A stretch of 64,000 nucleotides of DNA, taken from assembly GCF_006363815.1 (NCBI RefSeq), contig NZ_RRYT01000025.1, positions 337-64,336 of the forward strand. The letters are read 5' to 3'. Positions 1 through 8,219 of this stretch are shown piece by piece; within the stretch, counting starts at the first letter, position 1; every line of letters begins with the position of its first letter. The position numbers and the translations under genes are program-made. The notes below the pieces were generated by a model that saw only the letters and a list, made by a program, of their open reading frames with translations, was not told the DNA's origin and made no database searches. Source of the DNA: Thermomonospora catenispora. GTDB taxonomy: Bacteria; Actinomycetota; Actinomycetes; Streptosporangiales; Streptosporangiaceae.

Positions 1-1042
1 AGGCGGCCTCCACGACCTCCTTGCAGTACTCCCCGGCCAGGAACTTGGCCATTCCGGCCTCCAGGTCGTTGCGCTCGCCGGAGTCCTTGCGACGGGCCGC
101 CATCACCATCATCTGGTGGGCGGCCTCGACCTTGGTGGCCATCTCCGCCAGCCGGAACTGCACCGCCTGGTGCTCGGCGATGGGCCTGCCGAACGCGCGG
201 CGCCGCTGGGCGTAGTCGATGGCCAGCTCGAACGCCCGCCGCGCCATGCCGCAGGCGCGGGCCGCCACGTTCACCCGGCCGACCTCGACCCCGTCCATCA
301 TCTGGTAGAAGCCGCGGCCGGGCACGCCGCCCAGCACCCGGTCGGCGCCGATCCGGTAGCCGTCCAGCACCAGCTCGGTGGTGTCGACGCCCTTGTAGCC
401 CATCTTGTCGATCTTGCCGGGGACGGTGAGTCCGGGCGCGACCTCGCCGAACCCGGGCTCTTTCTCGACCAGGAACGTCGTCATGTTGCGGTGCGGGGCG
501 TCGGCGCCCTCGTCGGTGCGGCACAGCAGGGCGATCAGGTTGGCCGAGGCACCGTTGGTGAGCCACATCTTCCGCCCGTCGATGACGTAGTCGTCGCCGT
601 CGCGCCGGGCGCGGGTGCGGATCGCCGCCACGTCCGAACCGCAGTCCGGCTCGGACATGGAGAAGGCGCCGCGGACCTCGCCGGCGGCCATCTTCGGCAG
701 CAGCCGGGTCTTCTGCTCCTCGGTGCCGTGACGGCCGATCATGTAGGCGACGATGAAGTGGGTGTTGAGGATGCCCGAGACGCTCATCCAGCCCCGGGAC
801 AGCTCCTCCACGACCAGGGCGTAGGTCAGCAGCGATTCGCCGAGGCCGCCGTACTCCTCGGGAATGGTGAGCCCGAAGACGCCGAGCTCCTTGAGCCCGT
901 CGACGATCTGCCGCGGGTAGGCGTCGGCGTGCTCCAGCTCGGTCGCGACCGGCAGCACCTCGCGGTCCACGAAGTCGGCGACGGTGCTGAGGATCTCCTG
1001 CTGCGTGTCGGTCAGACCTTCGGTCCGTGCCAGCCGGCCCAT
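1..1042 (-). CDS. Acyl-CoA dehydrogenase (3' end outside window)
   Basis: FAD-dependent alpha,beta-desaturation of an acyl-CoA, presumably in fatty- or organic-acid breakdown. The frame is open from ATG at 1042 to the left edge, giving 347 codons of an expected 380-390. Family hallmarks are visible: an N-terminal helical domain (PEEYGGLGES), the middle beta-domain flavin/substrate loop (AFSMSEPDCGSDVAAI), KMWLTNGASA, and the helical C-terminal start (GRVNVAARACGMARRAFE, RRRAFGRPIAEHQAVQ). The last 35-40 residues, where most members carry the catalytic glutamate, lie outside the window, so substrate class cannot be judged. It lies 64 bp downstream of a same-strand GntR regulator and is probably co-transcribed with it. 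Confidence 0.93.
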   Translation of the reverse strand, partial: MGRLARTEGLTDTQQEILSTVADFVDREVLPVATELEHADAYPRQIVDGLKELGVFGLTIPEEYGGLGESLLTYALVVEELSRGWMSVSGILNTHFIVAYMIGRHGTEEQKTRLLPKMAAGEVRGAFSMSEPDCGSDVAAIRTRARRDGDDYVIDGRKMWLTNGASANLIALLCRTDEGADAPHRNMTTFLVEKEPGFGEVAPGLTVPGKIDKMGYKGVDTTELVLDGYRIGADRVLGGVPGRGFYQMMDGVEVGRVNVAARACGMARRAFELAIDYAQRRRAFGRPIAEHQAVQFRLAEMATKVEAAHQMMVMAARRKDSGERNDLEAGMAKFLAGEYCKEVVEAA

Positions 1043-1106
1043 GGCCACCTCCCTGATCAGGCTGCCCCGGTACGGTAACGGGCGCCGGGGGACGGGGGCG
1101 GACCGG

Positions 1107-1862
1107 TCAGGAGGAGACGGTCTCGGCCTGCTGGCCCTCCTGCTCGAACATGCCGCGCCTGCGGAACAGCTCGACCACCAAGTCGCCCTGTCTGCGCAGC
1201 ATCGCGACGTACTCCTGCTCGGCCTCGGCGACGTCGCCCTTGCGGATGGCCCGCACGATGGCGGCGGTGCCGCGCCGCTCCACGGCGTCGGCGCCGGGCA
1301 CCAGCTCGAAGAGGTTGCCCGGGACGATCCCGGTCATCTGGCGGAGCATGCCGTGCAGCCGCGGGGACCGCGCCGACTCCACCACCAGCCGGTGGAACCG
1401 CGACGTCAGCTCCTGCAGCTCCTCGGCGTCCTCGGCGGCGGCGATCCGCCTGCTGAGCGGCGCCAGCCGCTCGGCCAGCTCGTCCCCCCGGCGTTCCACG
1501 GCGCGGCGCACGGCGAACCCGTAGAACAGGCCGTACAGCTCGTAGTGGTCGCGGACCGCCGTCTCGTCCAGCGCGTTCACGAACACCCCGCGGTGCGGGA
1601 TGATCGTCATCCAGCCCTCGCGCTCCAGCGCGATCAGGGCCTCCCGGACGGGGATGCGCGAGACTCCCAGCGTCTGCGCGATGGCGTCCTGCGGCACCCG
1701 CTGTCCCTGGCGGAGCACACCGTCGAAGATCAGCCGCCGCACATAGAGCCGGACCTGCTCCCCGCTGCTCATCCGAGTCAGATTCGGATTCGGTAGGTCG
1801 ACCGCGCTCTCCGCCTCGGTTCGCAATGGGACGGTTCGCTGCTTGCGCGGGATCGTCCTCAC
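1107..1862 (-). CDS. GntR-family regulator with FCD domain
   Basis: 251-residue transcriptional regulator. A winged-helix DNA-binding domain spans about residues 30-100 (AIAQTLGVSRIPVREALI, then a wing ending PHRGVFVNAL) and is followed by an all-helical FCD ligand-binding domain (about 105-235, with ELYGLFYGFAVRRAVE and FHRLVVESARSPRL). FCD-type GntR proteins commonly sense organic acids or acyl-CoAs, which fits the acyl-CoA dehydrogenase directly downstream on the same strand. GTG at 1862 is used here; a shorter start at Met31 would still keep the whole HTH. Its effector is unknown. Confidence 0.88.
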   Translation of the reverse strand: MRTIPRKQRTVPLRTEAESAVDLPNPNLTRMSSGEQVRLYVRRLIFDGVLRQGQRVPQDAIAQTLGVSRIPVREALIALEREGWMTIIPHRGVFVNALDETAVRDHYELYGLFYGFAVRRAVERRGDELAERLAPLSRRIAAAEDAEELQELTSRFHRLVVESARSPRLHGMLRQMTGIVPGNLFELVPGADAVERRGTAAIVRAIRKGDVAEAEQEYVAMLRRQGDLVVELFRRRGMFEQEGQQAETVSS

Positions 1863-2336
1863 CTCTAGGTCCGGGGGGCGGCCTCATACCGCCCGACTTG
1901 TATCAAAGCTACCAGCGCGGTGTTCCGCTCCGAGCCGATCACCTGCGACGATCACGGGCGAAGGAGCCCTGAACCGCCCGGCAGAACGGCCTTTCCGGCA
2001 GGCCCGAGCACGGCGGCCCACCGACGCACGGTGCGCGATTTTATATATCGCCTCGCCGCCCGTACGCCGAACCGCACGGGCGCGGCCCCAAGGAAGCGCG
2101 ATCGGCCGTCGCCTCGGCCGAACGGCCGGTCTCAAAGGCGGGTCGGACCGGGTCTCTCGGTCGTCACGGTCGCCTCCTGCGCTCCGGGCGGAATCGAGCG
2201 GACCGCCGCCGGGCCGAGGACGCCGCCGCCGAGCTCCTGCGCATCCCTCCGTACAAGGGGTACCGAAAGGCCGAGCGGGCGTCCTCCACAGGGCCTGCGG
2301 CGGACACCCGCTCCGGAGGCGGCGGAACGCCCGGTG
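1863..2336. other. Intergenic region, no gene recognised
   Basis: 474 bp between the GntR gene and the 3' end of the decarboxylase gene. The open frames here lack recognisable protein features. The only notable element is an AT-rich patch at about 2039-2050 (TTTTATATATCG) in otherwise very GC-rich DNA. Read on the minus strand it could supply a -10 element for the GntR/acyl-CoA dehydrogenase pair with a long leader; no convincing -35 is seen. Confidence 0.5.
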
Positions 2337-3719
2337 TCACAACGCCGCGTCCAGGGCGTCGACGATCCGGTCGAGCTGGTCGGGAGTCGTGCGCCAGTTG
2401 CTGAAGGCCGCCCGCAGGGCCCAGGTGCCGTCGAGGACGGTGGGGGTGACGAAGAGGTCTCCTCCGGCGGCGACCGTTTTGACGATCCGGTCGATGCGGT
2501 CGGCGGTGGGACCGTCGGCGACGGTAAAGCAGACCACGTTGAGGCGGACGGGGGCCAGCAGCCGCCAACGGGGGTCGGCCTCAAGGCGGTCGCCGAGGGC
2601 GCGGGCGGCGGCGATGTTGCGTTCGACGATCTCGCGGTGCCCTGCCCGCCCGTAGGCGGTGAGGGAGAACCAGGCGGCCAGGGCGCGCAGCCGCCGGGAG
2701 TTCTCCGGGGTCAGGTGAATGAAATCCGGGTCATCGGTGGGGAGGCCGAGGTAGGCGGCGGCGTTGCGGAAGACACGGACCTGCAGGTCACGACGCCGGG
2801 TGAACTGCACCGCCGAGTCGTAGGGGACGTTGCCCCACTTGTGCAGGTCCACGCAGACCGAATCGGCCTCGTCCAGGCCCGCGACCAGATGCGCATGGGA
2901 GGGGGAGAGCGCCGCATAGGCGCCGAACGCGGCGTCCACGTGGAGCCAGAAGGGGTGGCGTTCGCGCAGCGCGGCGATGGCCCGCAGGTCGTCGAAGTCC
3001 CCGGTGTTCACCGTCCCCGCATTGGCCACGACGACGGCGGGGCGTCCCTCCAGCGCGGTCAACGCCCGCTCCAGCTCGGTGAGGTCCACGCATTCGCGGC
3101 CGGGTTGGGTCGGAACGGGCCGCAGGGCGTTCCGGCCGAGGCCGAGCATGGACAGGGCCTTGAAGACGCTGGAATGCGGTGTGCCCGACAGCACGGTCAC
3201 CGGCCCGAGCGCCCCGACCCCGGCGTCGGAGACCGCGACGCCCGCCTGCTCGCCGAGCCATTCCCGGGCTATGGCGAGTCCGACCATGTTCGACATGGTC
3301 GCCCCGGTGACGAAGGCCCCGCTGTGCGCCTCCCCCAGCCCGAACAGCTCGCGCAGCCAGCCGACGACCTCGCGTTCCAGGTCGGGCGCGGCCGAGTCCA
3401 GCCCGCTGGTGGGGTTCTGGTCCAGCACGGAGGTCAGCCAGTCCCCGGCCAGCGACGCAGGGGTCGCTCCCCCGGTGACGAACCCCAGGTAGCGGGGGCC
3501 GGCGCTGCCGGAGAACCCCGGCTCCCAGCGTCGCCGGAACTCCTCCAGCGCCCCGGCGAGTCCTTTGCCCTCCTGCGGCAGCGCCCGTGCCGCCCTCGGT
3601 GCGGGCGGAACCGCCACCGCCCTCGTCTCCAGGCCGGACAGCAGGTCGGTGGCGTACCGTCCGGTCTGCTCCAGCAACTGCGGAAGCCGCGCCAGGTCGT
3701 CGCCGAGTCGTTCGTGCAT
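2337..3719 (-). CDS. Pyridoxal-phosphate-dependent decarboxylase (group II)
   Basis: 460-residue group II PLP decarboxylase of the aromatic-amino-acid/glutamate/diaminobutyrate type. Visible motifs: GATMSNMVGLAIAR and LSGTPHSSVFKAL (cofactor pocket), ANAGTVNTGDFDDL, HVDAAFGAYAAL (the aspartate that contacts the PLP ring nitrogen), and DLHKWGNVPYDSA, where the lysine forms the Schiff base. The open frame runs on upstream, but homology begins at MHERLGDDLARLP, so ATG 3719 is chosen. Length is normal for the family. Amino-acid specificity cannot be read from sequence. It is transcribed away from the divergent membrane-protein gene at 3996. Confidence 0.9.
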   Translation of the reverse strand: MHERLGDDLARLPQLLEQTGRYATDLLSGLETRAVAVPPAPRAARALPQEGKGLAGALEEFRRRWEPGFSGSAGPRYLGFVTGGATPASLAGDWLTSVLDQNPTSGLDSAAPDLEREVVGWLRELFGLGEAHSGAFVTGATMSNMVGLAIAREWLGEQAGVAVSDAGVGALGPVTVLSGTPHSSVFKALSMLGLGRNALRPVPTQPGRECVDLTELERALTALEGRPAVVVANAGTVNTGDFDDLRAIAALRERHPFWLHVDAAFGAYAALSPSHAHLVAGLDEADSVCVDLHKWGNVPYDSAVQFTRRRDLQVRVFRNAAAYLGLPTDDPDFIHLTPENSRRLRALAAWFSLTAYGRAGHREIVERNIAAARALGDRLEADPRWRLLAPVRLNVVCFTVADGPTADRIDRIVKTVAAGGDLFVTPTVLDGTWALRAAFSNWRTTPDQLDRIVDALDAAL

Positions 3720-3995
3720 GCAGTGGACGCTAAAAGCGGACGGCTCCGTTGTCGCGGGCCAATGGAGGGAAATTGGTCGGGACGGAGCGGTGAACGGGCA
3801 CGGGCCGACGGTCGGGAGGCCGAAGCCGCTGCTCGAACCGGGCCGACTCGGCGGTGCCCCAGGACGGCTCTCGTCCGCATGCCGCTGTATCCCCACGGCC
3901 GCTGTACGCAAAGGCCGGTGGACCCTACCCTGCGGGTGTGGCCCGGCTCCCGGCGGGTCACGCCCCCTGCAAGAGCCGGCCGTGTCGGAGGGAAC

Positions 3996-4961
3996 ATGCC
4001 GCCGCAGCGTCCGCCATCGTCCTGGACGCGGGCCGGGCGCACAGCGGCCGTGCCGGTCTCCATGGCGGCCGGGGTCTGGGCCGCGGCGACGCTGGTCCGG
4101 GACTTCCACATCAACGGTTCGGTCAGCCGGCAGATACCGGTCGTGCTGGTCATCGTCGGCGTGTTGTTCACGGCGACCCGTCTGCTGCCGGCCCCGGCCT
4201 ACCGGGCCCTGCAAAGGCGCATACGGCGGACCGCCGAGCACGACATGAGGGCTTCGTTCGACCTCGATGTCCCGAATGACGTCTCGGAGCGGAAGTTCTT
4301 CTCCGCTCTCCGGCGCCTCTGGGCTCTGTTCGGCGCGCTCTTCGGCATCCAGGTCGCGATGGGCGTCGCGGTGGGACCCGTGGCGTTGCATCTGTCGGTG
4401 CGGCTGTGCGAGGCGCTCGGTCTGCCGGTGCGGCTTTCCGGCTTCGGCGCGACCGTCATCGCCGCCTGGGTGATCCTCGGTCTCTGCCCGGTGCTCACCT
4501 ACGTGCTGCGGGCGCCGACGGGACGGATACCGGCCCTGCAGGCGGTGTACGTGCTGGTTCGGCAGGCCCTCGTCCTGAGCGGTTTGCTGCTCGCCGCACG
4601 GGTTCTCGACGGGGTCCGGGTGACGGCCGGGCCGGAGTGGCGGCAATTGCTCGTGCTGGCCGTGCTGACCGTGTTGTTCACCCTCCTGGCCTTCGAGTTC
4701 TCCGCACCCGGCCTCACGCTGCTCTTCCTGGTGACCTTCAGTGCGTTGAAGCTGTGGCTGCTGTCGTGGCTGAGCACCTGGATGGACCCCGCCCTGCAGA
4801 TCAGCGGCTTTTGGACCTTCCTGGGGACCGCCCTGTTCATCGTGGCGCTGACCTGGCCGATCCGGGTGATCGACGGACGGCGACGGCAAGCGGAGCAGCC
4901 GCCCGATCCGTTCTGGGACATGCACCACATGCCTCCCCAGCCGCCCTCGACCTACTTCTGA
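3996..4961 (+). CDS. Polytopic membrane protein of unknown function
   Basis: 321 residues with about seven or eight hydrophobic segments, e.g. around residues 18-40 (VSMAAGVWAAATLV), 48-68 (VVLVIVGVLFTATRLL), 112-135, 150-172, 190-210, 220-240, 245-270 and 280-298. The C-terminus is short, polar and proline-rich. A good ribosome-binding site (GGAGGG, 5 nt before ATG 3996) fixes the start. A far longer frame is open upstream, but that part has no protein-like features and overlaps the decarboxylase gene antisense. I recognise no family; the pattern resembles actinobacterial integral membrane proteins of the phage-holin-like or DUF type. Function is unknown. Confidence 0.75.
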   Translation: MPPQRPPSSWTRAGRTAAVPVSMAAGVWAAATLVRDFHINGSVSRQIPVVLVIVGVLFTATRLLPAPAYRALQRRIRRTAEHDMRASFDLDVPNDVSERKFFSALRRLWALFGALFGIQVAMGVAVGPVALHLSVRLCEALGLPVRLSGFGATVIAAWVILGLCPVLTYVLRAPTGRIPALQAVYVLVRQALVLSGLLLAARVLDGVRVTAGPEWRQLLVLAVLTVLFTLLAFEFSAPGLTLLFLVTFSALKLWLLSWLSTWMDPALQISGFWTFLGTALFIVALTWPIRVIDGRRRQAEQPPDPFWDMHHMPPQPPSTYF

Positions 4962-5273
4962 AGCCTTCCGTCCGCTGGGCTCGAACGGCTCTGGGCGCCC
5001 CGCCGACGGCCGTCTCCACCCGCGGAGAGCCGGTGGGACCGGGACGTCGAGGAGCCGATACGGGCCTTGAGGGCGCGCTAGGCGCAGCGGCGCCCGTCAC
5101 CCCGTCGGCCAGCTCCCGCTGCTTGGCCGACCGCACGCGAAGTGCTCGGCTGAGGACGGGAACCATGAGAGAGACAGGCGGCAGCGCCCGCCCTGCAGTC
5201 GCAACAGGGGCGTCGCCGACTGGAGACCTGAGCGGGTCCGACCGGCGGACGGGTCGAGCGGACGGTCAGGGGG
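4962..5273. other. Intergenic region, nothing recognised
   Basis: About 310 bp between the convergent membrane-protein gene and the first DUF397 gene. I see no coding features and no strong hairpin. Confidence 0.5.
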
Positions 5274-5447
5274 TCATCGCTTGAGCCGGGTCAGCAGGGC
5301 GGTGAACTGGGCGAGAGACACGGTCAGGTGACCGCGCTCCCGGTTCTTGGAGTCACGGACGCCGACGTCCTCGGCCAGGCGGGCGACCTCGACACAATGA
5401 CCGCCGTTGGAGGCGCTGTAGCTGCTCTTACGCCACTGTGCGACCGT
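5274..5447 (-). CDS. DUF397 protein, copy 1, lacking a standard start codon
   Basis: A 57-codon frame encoding a nearly complete DUF397 protein (WRKSSYSASNGGHCVEVA, GVRDSKNRERGHLTVS, then a QFTALLTRLKR tail). DUF397 proteins are small partners of XRE/DUF5753 regulators in actinomycetes. An AAGGAGG ribosome-binding site lies 5 nt before an ACG codon (5445-5447), exactly where the ATG is expected. No in-frame ATG, GTG or TTG exists nearby upstream, only a CTG. The gene may be a decaying copy that lost its start by T-to-C change, or may use ACG. It is a tandem paralogue of 5614-5796 and is separated from it by a terminator-like hairpin. Confidence 0.65.
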   Translation of the reverse strand, partial: TVAQWRKSSYSASNGGHCVEVARLAEDVGVRDSKNRERGHLTVSLAQFTALLTRLKR

Positions 5448-5496
5448 GCCTGCCTCCTTCAGGGCTTCTCGATGGGAACGGTCGAGGGTTGGACAA

Positions 5497-5520
5497 CCGG
5501 GGATCAGGCTTGATCCCCGG
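5497..5520 (-). terminator. Hairpin between the two DUF397 genes
   Basis: Perfect 10-bp inverted repeat (CCGGGGATCA / TGATCCCCGG) with a 4-nt loop (GGCT). It sits about 95 bp downstream of the second DUF397 gene and about 50 bp upstream of the start of copy 1. There is no U-tract, as is common for actinomycete terminators. Confidence 0.6.
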
Positions 5521-5613
5521 CCAGAGCCTTACGAACGAGGCGGGGTTCAGCCACCTGAGAGGTGATCTCGGACGCCCGATGCCGCCCTGCCGGACAGCCA
5601 GAGGTCAGATGGT

Positions 5614-5796
5614 CTACCGCTTGAGCTGGGCCAATAGTGCGGCGAACTGGGCGGAGGTCAGGCTCAGGTGACCATGCTCAGGACTCTTGGAGTCCCGCAC
5701 GCCAACCCCTTCGGCAAGACGTGCAACCTCGACGCAGTTACCTCCATTGGAGGCGCTGTAGGAAGACTTCCGCCACTTCCGGGCACTCATGTCCAC
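5614..5796 (-). CDS. DUF397 domain protein, copy 2
   Basis: 60-residue protein with the full DUF397 pattern: KWRKSSYSASNGGNCVEVA, then GVGVRDSKSPEHGHLSLT and the C-terminal QFAALLAQLKR. It overlaps the 3' end of the XRE/DUF5753 gene by 10 bp, so the two are translationally coupled. In this gene pair the small protein is thought to work with, or antagonise, the regulator; the exact role is not settled. ATG 5796 is used; ATG two codons later is the alternative. Compared with copy 1 at 5274 it is intact. Confidence 0.9.
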   Translation of the reverse strand: MDMSARKWRKSSYSASNGGNCVEVARLAEGVGVRDSKSPEHGHLSLTSAQFAALLAQLKR

Positions 5797-6599
5797 TGCT
5801 CCTCAAGGACCTTTTTGATGAAGTCGATCGACTGATCGACCGGCAGCGCGTGGCTGCGAATCGCTTCGAACGACTCTGCCACCTTCTGGATTTCACTGCC
5901 CACACTTGTGGTCATACCACGTAGGGCGCACTCTGCATACGCCACTTCGGTGCGATCGTCCAGCGTCGCGATCACGAACGCTCCGGCGTTGCCGGGATGG
6001 GGAATGCCCCGGGGCACGATCTGCACGGCGAGGCGCGGGGAGATCATCGCGAGCAGGTGTTCAAGCTGCTCACGCATCACCTCGGGGCCACCCAGCCCGT
6101 TGTAGAGCACCGCCTCATCAAGAAGACAAACCACAGCAGGAGGCGGTGGAGACGACCTGTGAAGGATCCTCTGTCGTGCAAGGCGAGCTGCCGTCGCCTC
6201 CTCGTCACCGAAGAGCATCGTGCGGGCGTACGCCTCTGTCTGGAGAAGTCCGTAGACGACCACCGGCTCGAATGAGCGGAGCATGACGGCTTCGGCCTCC
6301 ACCACCGGCCAGTCGAACCAAGTGGGGAAGGCGGAGTCCATCACCAGGTCGTCCCAGAGCTCCAAGAGCTTGCCGCCCGCGCCGAGCTCCCGGTCCATGG
6401 TCTCGGCGAACTCGCGAGAACAGCGGGTCCGGCCGCCCTCCACCTGCCCGACGTACTGGCTGGTCACGCCCCGACCGTTGTTGGCGCGGCGGCCCAGGCT
6501 CTCCTGAGTCAGCCCGGCCTCCTCCCGGTAGCGGCGGAGCTGACGACCGAAGGCCAGCAGCGTCGGCGAAACGCTGCCTCGCCTGCGTCGAGGGGCCAT
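5787..6599 (-). CDS. XRE-family regulator with DUF5753
   Basis: 270 residues. The N-terminal helix-turn-helix of XRE type covers about residues 12-75 (FGRQLRRYREEAGLTQESL, TSQYVGQVEGGRTRCS). A DUF5753 domain (about 95-265) follows with its usual signatures: EAEAVMLRSFEPVVVYGLLQ, a LARQRILHR segment, LDEAVLYNGLGGPEVMREQL and IQKVAESFEAIRSHAL. Such regulators are multiplied in actinomycete genomes and several control development or secondary metabolism together with a DUF397 partner. The divergent HATPase gene at 6778 completes a common neighbourhood. A direct repeat in the upstream region may be its own operator. Confidence 0.92.
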   Translation of the reverse strand: MAPRRRRGSVSPTLLAFGRQLRRYREEAGLTQESLGRRANNGRGVTSQYVGQVEGGRTRCSREFAETMDRELGAGGKLLELWDDLVMDSAFPTWFDWPVVEAEAVMLRSFEPVVVYGLLQTEAYARTMLFGDEEATAARLARQRILHRSSPPPPAVVCLLDEAVLYNGLGGPEVMREQLEHLLAMISPRLAVQIVPRGIPHPGNAGAFVIATLDDRTEVAYAECALRGMTTSVGSEIQKVAESFEAIRSHALPVDQSIDFIKKVLEEQWT

Positions 6600-6616
6600 G
6601 CTTCACCCTCCCAAGT

Positions 6617-6647
6617 CGATGAAACCGGCCAGGGTTCCGATGAAACC
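6617..6647. repeat. Direct repeat in the XRE/HATPase divergent promoter region
   Basis: CGATGAAACC occurs at 6617-6626 and again at 6638-6647, a 21-bp period (two helical turns), so both copies lie on the same DNA face. The pair begins 18 bp upstream of the XRE start codon. This is consistent with an operator, perhaps for autoregulation, but there is no functional evidence. Confidence 0.45.
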
Positions 6648-6777
6648 CGGCGAGGATCACGAAGGACCACCGTGACCAGTTTCCAGCCTTCATCCAGCAC
6701 TTTGTGACGAAGCGTACTCGGCCAGTGGCTGAATATCCGTGAAACAGAGCAGTCAGCTCCTTGAAAAGGGATTATTC

Positions 6778-7245
6778 ATGCTCAACGAGCACCCGCGACC
6801 GAGCATCCGTGATTCCCGCCCATCGGAGGCGCCAGATGCCCTGACCATCGCCCTGCTCGGGTCCCCGGCCTCCGCCGGCCTGGCACGCACCTTTGCCGAG
6901 CAGAAGATTCACAAATGGGACTATTTGCACATCCTGGACGACGTGCTTCTGATCACCGGCGAGCTGGTCGCCAACGCCTCCGAGGCGACTCCGGGCAAGA
7001 AGCTCTGCTATCGCCTTGAGCGCAACCCCAAGGGCGTCCTCATCTCCGTCTGGGACTCCAGCCCTCACGTCCCCACCGTGAGGCCCGTCGTCGAGCTCAC
7101 CCTCGAAGCCCTCGACCGGAGCGAGGACGCCTTCGACTCCGGCGGCGGCTGGGGCCTGCCCATCGTGCAGGCCCTCTCCGTCGCCTGCGGCTGCACTCCG
7201 CACCCCACCGGCGGCAAATGGGTCTGGGCCCGTCTCGTCCCATGA
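6778..7245 (+). CDS. ATP-binding protein, anti-sigma/histidine-kinase-like ATPase domain
   Basis: 155 residues forming a single HATPase_c domain of the RsbW/SpoIIAB anti-sigma type. The N-box is visible (LLITGELVANASEATPG, with Glu and Asn), then VWDSSPHVPTV as G1 box and GGGWGLPIVQALSVACG as G2 box. It ends GGKWVWARL, typical of this family. Proteins of this kind bind ATP and usually partner regulatory proteins; in actinomycetes they often sit beside XRE/DUF5753 and DUF397 genes, as here. ATG 6778 is preferred because AAAAGGG lies upstream; an in-frame GTG at 6739 would add 13 residues outside the conserved fold. Confidence 0.88.
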   Translation: MLNEHPRPSIRDSRPSEAPDALTIALLGSPASAGLARTFAEQKIHKWDYLHILDDVLLITGELVANASEATPGKKLCYRLERNPKGVLISVWDSSPHVPTVRPVVELTLEALDRSEDAFDSGGGWGLPIVQALSVACGCTPHPTGGKWVWARLVP

Positions 7246-8219
7246 TCAGCAACGTCCCCGGACCAAGGGAGACGAGAAGGCCCACCCGCTCCGGAGCGGT
7301 CGCCGGCAGAGCCGTCTCACGACCACGTCGTTTCCCGGTCGGTCGTCTTGCACCCAATGTGCGCAAGACGACCGACCGCGGGTCGGCCGCTCAAAGGGCC
7401 ATCGCATACAGGACTTTTTGAACACACGTCCGGTCGCAGCCACCAGTCCCGGCCTCGGGCCCCTCGAGAGGCACCTGCCCGGGGAGTAGACGCCGATGCC
7501 CCCGAGCACGAGCCGGCCCCACCTCCCCTGGGCGCAGGCCGGATGCCAGCAGCGACCCGGTGAAGACACAGGAGCCCGGTGGAGACATGGAAGAGGCGTC
7601 CGAGCGCCCTCCCCACCCCCGCTCACGGTCCGGCGACCATGCCCTGCCCGACGCTTCTTGGCGATCAGCCCACCGGACCGTCTCTGAATGCTCAAGGCCC
7701 CCGTCTGGGAGTCACGGGAAACGATGGCGAGCGGGTATCGCCGATGGTGCCGAGCGACGGGGCGGCGCGTCGGCGGTCAACCTATGGGCGCTGATGACCG
7801 ACCTTGCATTCCATCGACATCCATCCTCGTTGAAACGGTGCCGTACAACCTTCCGGTGCACGATGACGCCCAGGAAATCCGTTACGCCGTTCATGTTTCG
7901 AAAGAAACCTGAACGACGTCGAGAGCTCCTCACCCCCAGAGCCCGGCTCCGGCCGCCAGGCCAGTGCCCACGACCTCCCAAACACTTTTCCAAAAACCCT
8001 TGATTACAGCCGTCCCTCATCCTCCCACCGGACAGACCGAAACCATGGACAATCCACTGGAGAACATATTCACAAGTCCTTGACCAGCAGATTCACACAA
8101 GACGCACGCCACCACCCCCGACAAGTCCAGCAAAATATAACCATTCAAGTAAGATCTTTGTTGATTGCTGACATTGCAGGCAGTGCTCACGATCGGAGTG
8201 GACCGATCGGAGGAGCGCT
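7246..8219. other. Long intergenic region without a recognisable gene
   Basis: 974 bp. Apart from the hairpin at 7336-7378 it holds only open frames with arginine/proline-rich, unstructured-looking translations on both strands. Local GC falls towards the right end (about 8080-8180, including AAAATATAACC at about 8130), which probably marks the promoter region of the gene at 8220. I see no transposase or integrase remnant. Confidence 0.5.
7336..7378 (+). terminator. Strong hairpin downstream of the HATPase gene
   Basis: Perfect 16-bp inverted repeat (CGGTCGGTCGTCTTGC and its complement) around an 11-nt loop, about 90 bp after the stop at 7245. No T-run follows. Best read as a transcription terminator for the upstream gene. 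Confidence 0.6.

Noticed and set aside
1920-3995. A very long plus-strand open frame (1920-4961) that could be read as a single ~1,000-residue protein
   Set aside because: Only its last third (from ATG 3996) looks like protein. The rest is arginine/proline-rich and antisense to the PLP decarboxylase; high GC keeps frames open.
2337-4928. Extended minus-strand frame joining decarboxylase and antisense of the membrane protein
   Set aside because: Similarity to decarboxylases starts at Met 3719; the upstream part is glutamine/arginine-rich antisense sequence.
7560-8003. Possible 147-residue ORF in the long gap
   Set aside because: Basic, low-complexity translation, no ribosome-binding site, no family resemblance.
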